From the NCBI GenBank assembly GCA_002474345.1, contig DKQD01000115.1, forward strand, positions 1 to 7,021: a stretch of 7,021 bases of DNA, written 5' to 3'. A program made the translations under genes and the position numbers. The stretch's first letter is position 1. Each line of letters opens with the position of its first letter. Source of the DNA: Bacteriovoracaceae bacterium UBA7317. Lineage in GTDB: Bacteria; Bdellovibrionota; Bacteriovoracia; Bacteriovoracales; Bacteriovoracaceae. The notes under the pieces were generated by a model. It was not told the origin of the DNA, did no database searches, and worked only from the letters and a program-made list of their open reading frames with translations. Below are positions 1-4,865 of this stretch, piece by piece.

Positions 1-471
1 ATACCAGCTGACGGGATTTATACCTTCTTTAAAAATAATCCTAAAAACATTAAACCCTTGAGCATATTAACAGCGGATTGCCTTCCTGTAGCGCTCATGA
101 GCAACAAAGGGATGGCCTTGATTCATGCAGGCTGGAGGGGCTTATATTTAGGTATTTTAAAAAATCCTTGCCTAAATCAACTGGCTCCATCACAAGCTTT
201 TTTAGGGCCCCATATTGGTAAATGTTGCTATCAAGTTTCAAAGGACTTTCTAAAAAACTTTCCAAAATCACCTCCCTATTTCCCAAAAGATAGGCACCAC
301 CCACATTTTTGTCTTAAGTCTGAAGCCACAAACCAATTAAAATCTTTATTTCCGAGCATCAAAGTTGAGGTATCTAAAAAATGCACCATGTGCACAGAGT
401 CATTAAATAGTTTCAGAAGAGATAAAACCACTCAAAGAAATTGGAATACACTAGAAAAAAGGGTTCTCTAA
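1..471 (+). CDS. pgeF: PgeF/YfiH-family multicopper-oxidase-like (laccase-domain) protein, 5' truncated
   Basis: The reading frame is open from the first base and ends at a TAA (469-471), so the start lies upstream of the window; about 156 residues are visible of a family usually near 240-260. Family signatures appear in order: ADG at visible residues 3-5, TADCLPV at 24-30, HAGWRG at 42-47, LGPHIG followed by CCYQV, and near the end CT then SFRRDKTTQR, matching the family's YRRD-x-TGR block. The Cys of ADC and the His of HAGWRG are two of the three metal-binding residues known in E. coli YfiH; the third, an upstream His, would lie outside the window. Members are cytoplasmic. They are reported to remove mis-incorporated L-Ser peptidoglycan precursors (PgeF) or to act as purine nucleoside phosphorylases/adenosine deaminases, and sequence alone does not say which applies here. 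Family assignment is firm; the exact activity is inference. The next gene appears to have its own promoter. Confidence 0.88.
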   Translation: MPADGIYTFFKNNPKNIKPLSILTADCLPVALMSNKGMALIHAGWRGLYLGILKNPCLNQLAPSQAFLGPHIGKCCYQVSKDFLKNFPKSPPYFPKDRHHPHFCLKSEATNQLKSLFPSIKVEVSKKCTMCTESLNSFRRDKTTQRNWNTLEKRVL

Positions 472-492
472 CAACGTTTTTAAAGCGGAAGC

Positions 493-521
493 TCGACCTA
501 ATGGGTCCAAATCGGTATAAT
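493..521 (+). promoter_or_regulatory. Sigma70-type promoter for the VKOR-DsbA gene
   Basis: A perfect -10 hexamer TATAAT (516-521) lies exactly 17 bases downstream of TCGACC (493-498), which matches four of six positions of the TTGACA consensus. It sits in a gap between two plus-strand genes, about 100 bases before the next start codon, so transcription would begin near 528 and give a leader of roughly 90 bases. No clear intrinsic terminator precedes it, so read-through from pgeF may also feed the gene. Consensus match only; no experimental support. Confidence 0.5.
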
Positions 522-545
522 GACCAATGAAAGGAATTGGTTATT
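519..545 (+). repeat. Inverted repeat overlapping the -10 box (possible operator or leader hairpin)
   Basis: The arms AATGACCAAT (519-528) and ATTGGTTATT (536-545) are complementary over ten positions with one mismatch, which becomes a G-U pair in RNA. They are separated by the 7-base spacer GAAAGGA. The left arm includes the last three bases of the predicted -10 hexamer and the right arm lies just past the expected transcription start. This placement suits a repressor operator better than a terminator, because no T-run follows. No particular regulator can be named from the sequence. Confidence 0.45.
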
Positions 546-607
546 CCGAAGTTAAATCAGATGGTAAAAAAAGAAGTTTTTGTCAGTAAAACCTAAAACC
601 ACAAAAT

Positions 608-612
608 GAGGA
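608..612 (+). promoter_or_regulatory. Shine-Dalgarno site that decides the VKOR-DsbA start
   Basis: Three in-frame ATG codons lie close together at 606, 612 and 618. GAGGA at 608-612 overlaps the first two and stands five to six bases before the third, the normal spacing. The stretch before 606 (ACCACAAA) has no ribosome binding site. The ATG at 618 is therefore preferred, shortening the longest reading frame by four residues. Confidence 0.6.
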
Positions 613-617
613 TGACT

Positions 618-1775
618 ATGGAAAACGAAAATAAGTCCCTATACAAGAACGGCACATCTACGACACATGCTTTGCTTGTCATGTCTTCATTGATTATGAT
701 TGGGCTTTCAATCTACTTAACAAATCATTACTTCCAAACCCATTTTCCTCAAGGGCTTGGCAGTAGTACGCTATGCGAAATCAACAGTTTTTTAAACTGT
801 GGAGCTGCTACCTACTCTCCACTATCTAATATTGCAGGTGTTCCTATTGCTGTCTTTGGAGTTTTTATTGGTTTATTTCTCTTAGGTGGTTACCTCTTTA
901 ACGACAAAAGTGTGGAAGAAACCAATTACCTTATTCTTATTTTAAATGGAGCTGGATGTGTTCTTCTATTCTTATACTCCCTCTTTATCCTTAAATCCTT
1001 ATGCCCGTTCTGCACCCTTTATTACGTCTTCTCTCTGCTTGCTCTATATCTTTTTTGGAAAAACTCTTCGATTTCTAGCTTAAGTCTTAAAACACTATCA
1101 ATTTATGGCGTTGCAGTTGCTTTCGGAGCAACCGCAGTTGGATCAAACTCTTGGAAAAAGCAAGATTACCATGAAAAGCTTAAAGCTTCCCTCATTAAAC
1201 AATTTGATTCATTAAAAATAGTCGGAGACCCTAAAACAGAAAGTCCTCATAGACTTGTCTCAACAACTAAGAGCTTTAAAGATGCTCCACTTAGAATTAC
1301 AATCTTTTCAGACTTCCAGTGCCCTGCTTGTAAGCAACTTGCCCTCTCTATAGAAAAGATCATTCCTAGATACAAAAAAAGCCTTAATATTCAATATATG
1401 TTTTACCCACTTGATATGAATTGCAACCCGTCTATAAAAAGACCTTTTCACAACTACGCCTGTAGTGCGGCTTTTGCATCAAGTTGTCTTAGTAATGATA
1501 AATTTACTGAGGGCCATGATGAAATTTTTGAACACCAGGATAAAATAGATGGACAATGGATTAAAAACTTTGCCAAAAAATTTAAAGTAACTAGCTGTTA
1601 CCAAAAGAAAGAAATTAAAGAGAAAGTTGTCGAAATGATTAAACAAGCTGATGAGTACAATATAAAGTCTACGCCAACCCTTCTTATTAACGGGAGAAAA
1701 ATTGAGGGAGTTCTCATGCCTAATCAACTCTCAATTATTCTCGATAGCCTTTTAAAAAAAAAAGGTAAGTCATAG
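618..1775 (+). CDS. VKOR domain fused to periplasmic DsbA-like thiol oxidoreductase
   Basis: A disulfide-forming membrane enzyme of 385 residues. In the known family, the VKOR domain oxidises a partner thioredoxin-like domain and passes electrons to quinone, replacing DsbB. Five hydrophobic segments are visible, near residues 17-37, 71-94, 103-125, 128-147 and 157-175. VKOR hallmarks are the loop cysteines C53 and C61 (CEINSFLNC) and the active-site CPFC at C129/C132 starting the fourth segment. An N-in topology puts both pairs and the C-terminus in the periplasm. After a linker (about 176-222) comes a DsbA-like domain with FSDFQCPAC (C235/C238) and the cis-proline loop STPT (P353), followed by NGRKIEG. 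Four further cysteines in that domain (C269, C282, C290, C327) could form structural disulfides. The start at 618 is chosen for its GAGGA site; 606 is possible. The gene ends 8 bases before the tatD frame, so the two may be co-transcribed. The domain call is firm; substrates are unknown. Confidence 0.92.
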   Translation: MENENKSLYKNGTSTTHALLVMSSLIMIGLSIYLTNHYFQTHFPQGLGSSTLCEINSFLNCGAATYSPLSNIAGVPIAVFGVFIGLFLLGGYLFNDKSVEETNYLILILNGAGCVLLFLYSLFILKSLCPFCTLYYVFSLLALYLFWKNSSISSLSLKTLSIYGVAVAFGATAVGSNSWKKQDYHEKLKASLIKQFDSLKIVGDPKTESPHRLVSTTKSFKDAPLRITIFSDFQCPACKQLALSIEKIIPRYKKSLNIQYMFYPLDMNCNPSIKRPFHNYACSAAFASSCLSNDKFTEGHDEIFEHQDKIDGQWIKNFAKKFKVTSCYQKKEIKEKVVEMIKQADEYNIKSTPTLLINGRKIEGVLMPNQLSIILDSLLKKKGKS

Positions 1776-1783
1776 ATTATAAT

Positions 1784-2641
1784 ATGGGAAAAAAAAGAGA
1801 TTATTTTGAAACATTGGGTAAACTTGAAATTATGGAAGAAGGAGAAAATAAAACTCCTTCTTCTAAATATCCCTTGTTTGAGACTCATTGTCACTTAGAC
1901 TACTTAAAAGAAAACGAGCTTAACAAAGTTATCCATCTCTCTAAAGATGTCGGAATTAAAAAGATTGTAACAATCTCCGTTTCTCCATCAAACTTCAAGG
2001 ATGTTCATAAACTTTGCCAAACGGATGACATGATTTACGGTACTCAAGGTGTCCATCCTCACGAAGCGAAGGATTGGAATCAAAGCATTTGCCAAGAAGT
2101 AAAAAAAGACCTGTCAAATACTGATAAAATCGTTGCAATAGGTGAAATAGGTTTAGATTATTACTATAATCACTCAAGTCAAACAGATCAAAGAACTGCT
2201 TTTGAAGAGCAGCTTCAATTAGCTTCCGAATTAGACTTGCCTGTGGTCATTCATTCAAGAGATGCTGAAGACGATACCATTGCAATTCTTAAAAATTTTT
2301 CAAGCTCTCTTAAAAAAAAGGGAGTTATCCACAGTTTTACATCAAAATTGGCTCTTGCTAAGTTTGCACTTTCTGAAGGACTTTTTCTAGGATTTAATGG
2401 AATTGTTACTTTCAAAAATGCTCATGACGTAAGAGAAGCTTTAGAAATTTGCCCCACAGACCGTATTTTAATTGAAACTGACTCCCCTTTCCTAACCCCA
2501 ACTCCTCATAGAGGAAAAGAAAATACACCTTTTTATTTACCCTTTATTGCCCAATACATTTCAGACTTTAAAAAAGAGAAGCCTGAAATTCTTCTTCCAA
2601 AAGTTTATCAAAATTCACTAAAGTTCTTTCAAATTGATTAA
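1784..2641 (+). CDS. tatD: TatD-family metal-dependent hydrolase/DNase
   Basis: A cytoplasmic TIM-barrel amidohydrolase-like nuclease of 285 residues; family members are Mg2+-dependent 3'-5' exonucleases/DNases linked to DNA repair and nucleic-acid turnover. The metal-site residues are all present: HCH (H35 and H37) in ETHCHLD, E121 in GEIGLDYYY, H157 in VIHSRDA, H183 in VIHSF and D233 in ETDSPFLTP, followed by PHRGKENTP. The closing YQNSLKFF fits the usual TxNxxxxF end. Typical members begin a few residues before the HCH motif; this frame has about 30 extra, polar, poorly conserved residues. Neither ATG 1784 nor ATG 1832 has a good Shine-Dalgarno site, so the true start is uncertain (1832 would give 269 residues). 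TTG 1874, right before the barrel, also lacks one. A strong hairpin (1833-1865) lies in this extension. The VKOR-DsbA gene ends 8 bases upstream. Function by family is firm; the N-terminus is not. Confidence 0.92.
   Translation: MGKKRDYFETLGKLEIMEEGENKTPSSKYPLFETHCHLDYLKENELNKVIHLSKDVGIKKIVTISVSPSNFKDVHKLCQTDDMIYGTQGVHPHEAKDWNQSICQEVKKDLSNTDKIVAIGEIGLDYYYNHSSQTDQRTAFEEQLQLASELDLPVVIHSRDAEDDTIAILKNFSSSLKKKGVIHSFTSKLALAKFALSEGLFLGFNGIVTFKNAHDVREALEICPTDRILIETDSPFLTPTPHRGKENTPFYLPFIAQYISDFKKEKPEILLPKVYQNSLKFFQID
1833..1865 (+). repeat. 12-bp stem-loop within the 5' end of tatD
   Basis: GAAGAAGGAG (1835-1844) is perfectly complementary to CTCCTTCTTC (1854-1863). One more G-U pair (1834/1864) and one U-A pair (1833/1865) extend the stem to 12 pairs, closing a 9-base A-rich loop AAAATAAAA. 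The left arm carries AAGGAG, a perfect ribosome-binding sequence, and the base of the stem takes in two bases of the candidate ATG at 1832. No T-run follows, so it is not an intrinsic terminator. A role in translation or mRNA stability is inference. Confidence 0.6.
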
Positions 2642-2652
2642 GAAAATTAATT

Positions 2653-2667
2653 GAGAACAACCTTCTC
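2653..2667. terminator. Weak hairpin in the tail-to-tail gap, possible terminator
   Basis: GAGAA (2653-2657) pairs with TTCTC (2663-2667) around the loop CAACC. Read on the minus strand the hairpin is followed by AATTAATTTT, a loose T-rich tail that could help end the hydrolase transcript; on the plus strand the following TTACTATAG is a poorer tail. Five A/T-biased pairs make only a feeble stem, so it may be chance. Nothing better is visible in this 56-base convergent gap. Confidence 0.2.
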
Positions 2668-2697
2668 TTACTATAGAGCTTTTTATAATAGAATGTA

Positions 2698-3495
2698 TTA
2701 TGAGCCTAAGAATTTTCTGACTAATTCATTGAAGCTGCGGTTTTCAGTAAGAGTTCCACTTATTGCCGAAAATATTTTTTTTTGAACTTCTTTTGAATCA
2801 TCAATTCCAGTATGCATTTCAGATCTAATTTCATTAAAAACTTTAGTTCTATCTTCATCCCTAGCGATGTTAGGACCATCATTAAAGAAAACATCCTCAT
2901 CCCCAATGAAATTCAAGTTTCTTTTTACATTAGGAGGAATAAGGTCATTATCAAAACCAACTGAATCGAGAGTTACTAATAAATCAACATTTCTAAAACC
3001 ATGCTCCATGCTATTTAAACGGTTTGCCAAACTAACGGCAGCATCCCCTCCTAAACTATGCCCAACAAGAATAATAGGTTGTTGAACTGATGTTCGAGTT
3101 ATTTCTTCTAATACTTGATCCTCATTCTTCCAAGAGAAATGCCTTCCGTTAGGAACGTTTTCAGCCATTCCACTAACTCCTCCATCACCAGAGCTTAGAC
3201 CCTTAATATCAAAGCCACTTATAAAGAAAATTCCTGGCCTATTTTTTAATGGAAGACTTTGTTGGATCTTCTTGATGGGTTCCATTCCCTGAATTTGCTT
3301 TTTTCTCTTATTAATGACTTTAGCAGTTTGAGAAATTTCCACTTTCGATGAAGGCTTTTCTATGGGTTTTGTTTCTTTGGCCTCTCCCTTTGGTGGGGGA
3401 GGAATTGTTTTAGAACGTTTAAAAGGCTTCTTAGAAAAAGCCTTCATATTTTCTTGAGCCTTAGAAGAAGTTGAGTTTTGTTGAACTGATTCCAT
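2698..3495 (-). CDS. Alpha/beta-hydrolase-fold serine hydrolase of unknown substrate
   Basis: A 265-residue protein I cannot name. Residues 1 to about 85 are Lys/Ser/Pro-rich, include a run of four prolines (32-35), and look disordered. There is no signal peptide or membrane segment, so a cytoplasmic protein is expected. From about 88 (GIFFISGFD) an alpha/beta-hydrolase core follows: the nucleophile elbow GHSLGG (S147) in IILVGHSLGGDAA, an acid candidate D177 in LVTLDSVG, and a histidine candidate H228 in MHTGIDD. The order Ser-Asp-His is canonical. The glycine-rich GLSSGDGGVSG (99-109) after the first strand may lie near the oxyanion hole. Known relatives of this fold include lipases, esterases and thioesterases; the substrate cannot be inferred. 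It lies 56 bases downstream of the YhaM-like gene on the same strand, so co-transcription is possible. No Shine-Dalgarno site precedes ATG 3495, but a -10-like box sits 6 bases before it, hinting at a leaderless mRNA. A later start at M17 (3447) is less likely. Confidence 0.8.
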   Translation of the reverse strand: MESVQQNSTSSKAQENMKAFSKKPFKRSKTIPPPPKGEAKETKPIEKPSSKVEISQTAKVINKRKKQIQGMEPIKKIQQSLPLKNRPGIFFISGFDIKGLSSGDGGVSGMAENVPNGRHFSWKNEDQVLEEITRTSVQQPIILVGHSLGGDAAVSLANRLNSMEHGFRNVDLLVTLDSVGFDNDLIPPNVKRNLNFIGDEDVFFNDGPNIARDEDRTKVFNEIRSEMHTGIDDSKEVQKKIFSAISGTLTENRSFNELVRKFLGS

Positions 3496-3501
3496 ACAGC
3501 A

Positions 3502-3510
3502 ATTTTACCA
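3502..3510 (-). promoter_or_regulatory. Possible extended -10 promoter for the hydrolase, giving a leaderless mRNA
   Basis: On the minus strand TGGTAAAAT (3510 to 3502) combines a TGn extension with TAAAAT, five of six matches to TATAAT. No good -35 hexamer lies 16-18 bases upstream (best TTGTGC, three matches at 16), as is often tolerated for extended -10 promoters. The initiation point expected about 7 bases downstream is the A of the start codon (3495). That would explain the missing ribosome binding site. Weak evidence in A+T-rich DNA. Confidence 0.3.
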
Positions 3511-3551
3511 CGCAGATGGTCACGCACAAATTACCCTCAAGAGGTCAATTT

Positions 3552-4661
3552 TTACTCAATTTTGAAGTCTTTTAAAAGTCTTCCTAATTTTGGAGTCGGA
3601 GTCAAACTTTTTGGGCCCGTTTTTTTTTCCTTGGGCTTTTCCCTGGACTCTTCCTTTATTAAACTCGACTCTGATTGAGGGAGGTACTCCTTGAAAAAAG
3701 GCAACTCTTCCTTATAAACCACTCTATCAAGATGCTTGACATATCCGCTCCACTTTCCTGGATTTAAATCTGATTTTTTAATTGAACTCATCGCACCCAT
3801 TTTTGAATCCATTAAGTCAATCAAGTGAACAAGGTAAGCTTCAGAAGTTTGGGGTAACTTAGGAGATCCGTATTCGTACTCTCCATGATGAGATAGCAGG
3901 ATATGTTTTATATGAAGCTTCAGAGACTGAGGAAATCCTTGAATTTTCGAACTGAAGTGGTCAATAATTTCAACGGATTTTACTAAATGACCCACCAATT
4001 TACCCTCGTCAGAATACTCTACAAGAGGTCCTTGGCTCAATTCATAGATTTTGCAAATATCGTGGAGAATAGCACCTAAAACAACATAGTTCTTATTCAC
4101 TCCATAATGGGGCGAAAGCGTAATGGACAATTGAGCACAGGAAAGAATATGCTCCAAAAGACCCGATTGATAGGCATGATGGATTGTCTTTCCCGCCTGC
4201 CACACTTTTAACTTCTTCGTTACCTCAGGATCAAATAAAATCATTTCCAATAAGTCTTTTATATAAACATCATCCAACTTATTCCTGACAATATCCACTA
4301 ACTCATCAAACATTTTATCAGGGTTATTTTCTGAACGGGCCACTAAAGCCTCATTTAGAGAATTATCAGCGTCTTCAACTTTTTCAATATTTTGGATAAT
4401 AACCTGATAACGGTTTTGGTAAAGGTTCACTTTACCTTTAACTTTTACGGTGTCTCCTTTAGAAAGAGAGCTGAAAACTTTTTCTGCTTCTGTCCACTTT
4501 CTTGCCTCTATGTCACCTGAAGAGTCAGCTAGAATAAGGTTCAAGTAACTTCTTCCATCCCTGGATTGCATAACCGCCATATATTTAAGAAGAAAAATAT
4601 CTTCCACTTTATCCTTAGGATTAAGATTCTTTACAAAAACCTTTTTAACCATATCGACCAT
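3552..4661 (-). CDS. YhaM-type OB-fold/HD-domain 3'-5' exoribonuclease-like protein
   Basis: A 369-residue cytoplasmic protein resembling YhaM/CBF1-type 3'-5' exoribonucleases, which trim single-stranded RNA (and DNA) in a metal-dependent way. Residues about 7-95 form an OB-fold nucleic-acid-binding domain with the recognisable KGDTVKVKGKVNLYQNRYQV (69-88). Residues about 155-290 form an HD domain: H171 in GLLEH, the H200-D201 pair in LGAILHDICKI, H225 in GHLV, the H258-H259 pair in LLSHHG, and D282/D285 near the end of the domain, as in the family. The order OB then HD and the spacing match YhaM (about 314 residues in Bacillus). The extra length is a Lys/Glu/Pro-rich tail from about 331, probably disordered. 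ATG 4661 is supported by AAGGA at 4673-4669, seven bases upstream; ATG 4652 is less well placed. It is the first gene of a minus-strand pair with the hydrolase and is divergent from GAPDH. I infer an RNA-turnover role from family; specificity is unproven. Confidence 0.86.
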   Translation of the reverse strand: MVDMVKKVFVKNLNPKDKVEDIFLLKYMAVMQSRDGRSYLNLILADSSGDIEARKWTEAEKVFSSLSKGDTVKVKGKVNLYQNRYQVIIQNIEKVEDADNSLNEALVARSENNPDKMFDELVDIVRNKLDDVYIKDLLEMILFDPEVTKKLKVWQAGKTIHHAYQSGLLEHILSCAQLSITLSPHYGVNKNYVVLGAILHDICKIYELSQGPLVEYSDEGKLVGHLVKSVEIIDHFSSKIQGFPQSLKLHIKHILLSHHGEYEYGSPKLPQTSEAYLVHLIDLMDSKMGAMSSIKKSDLNPGKWSGYVKHLDRVVYKEELPFFKEYLPQSESSLIKEESREKPKEKKTGPKSLTPTPKLGRLLKDFKIE

Positions 4662-4668
4662 TCCAAGA

Positions 4669-4673
4669 TCCTT
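4669..4673 (-). promoter_or_regulatory. Shine-Dalgarno site of the YhaM-like gene
   Basis: On the minus strand AAGGA is followed by a 7-base spacer and then ATG at 4661-4659. The nearby in-frame ATG at 4652 is 16 bases from this site, so the first ATG is preferred. Confidence 0.6.
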
Positions 4674-4692
4674 TTTTTTAATTTTTGTCTGT

Positions 4693-4719
4693 CTTATACG
4701 AAATTCTTTCCTTTATCTA
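4693..4719 (-). promoter_or_regulatory. Weak candidate promoter for the YhaM-like gene
   Basis: On the minus strand TATAAG (4698-4693, five of six matches to the -10 consensus) is preceded at a short 15-base spacing by TAGATA (4719-4714, four of six matches to -35). It would give a leader of about 25 bases ending in the AAGGA ribosome site. The short spacing makes this tentative, but its position between the terminator hairpin and the gene is sensible. Confidence 0.3.
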
Positions 4720-4727
4720 CCCCGTAT

Positions 4728-4768
4728 AAAAAAACTGCATGCGCATCGCGTCGCAGTCGTTTTTTTTT
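4728..4768. terminator. Strong, two-way intrinsic-terminator-like hairpin
   Basis: ACTGC (4734-4738) pairs with GCAGT (4753-4757). Past a bulged C4752, ATGCG (4739-4743) pairs with CGCGT (4747-4751), including one G-U pair, to close a CAT loop. This makes a 10-pair, GC-rich stem in otherwise A+T-rich DNA. On the plus strand it is followed, after CG, by nine T (4760-4768). On the minus strand the A7 tract 4728-4734 reads as T7 right after the stem, where the G-U pair becomes an A-C mismatch. It therefore looks functional in both directions. It lies between two divergent genes, not behind a gene, so what it terminates is unclear: stray antisense transcripts, a short leader RNA, or read-through between divergent promoters. 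Confidence 0.7.
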
Positions 4769-4853
4769 AGTCAATCTTAAAAGACCTACCCAAGCTGGAA
4801 AGGATATGGCATAGTCCGCCTCAAAAGCGAAAATAAGAGAATCGACTTCTATC

Positions 4854-4860
4854 GGGGGGA
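4854..4860 (+). promoter_or_regulatory. G-rich Shine-Dalgarno site of the GAPDH gene
   Basis: Six consecutive G and an A (GGGGGGA) lie 5 bases before ATG 4866. Spacing is normal and the G-run is unusual in this A+T-rich window. It fixes the GAPDH start. Between the terminator hairpin and this site (4769-4853) I see no strong promoter: the best -10-like element is CATAGT (4810-4815, four of six) with only a three-of-six -35 (TACCCA) 17 bases upstream. Confidence 0.6.
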
Positions 4861-4865
4861 AATCT

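Noticed and set aside
1754..1763. A run of ten A near the end of the VKOR-DsbA gene as a programmed slippage site fusing it to tatD.
   Set aside because: Adding one A gives a stop at once (AGG TAA), and losing one A reaches a TAA after a few codons, before the tatD frame. Neither slip makes a fusion, and the run simply encodes lysines.
1778..1783. TATAAT directly before the tatD ATG at 1784 as a promoter.
   Set aside because: There is no -35-like hexamer at 16-18 bases (only an A-run) and no TGn extension. Initiation would fall inside the frame, so it could at best serve the ATG at 1832. It is likely chance in A+T-rich sequence.
3496..3551. Short repeats (ACCA...TGGT and CCTC-AA-GAGG) between the two minus-strand genes as a terminator.
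   Set aside because: The stems are only four pairs and no T-run follows on the minus strand, so they do not stand out from chance.
4799..4813. A tiny ATG-GCA-TAG frame after AAAGGA in the GAPDH leader as a regulatory upstream ORF.
   Set aside because: The ribosome-like site is only about one base from the ATG and the frame is two codons long; nothing supports translation.
4566..4814. Plus-strand open frame antisense to the YhaM-like start and running through the intergenic hairpin.
   Set aside because: It opposes the conserved OB-fold region, has no ribosome site or family resemblance, and encodes the T9 terminator tract.
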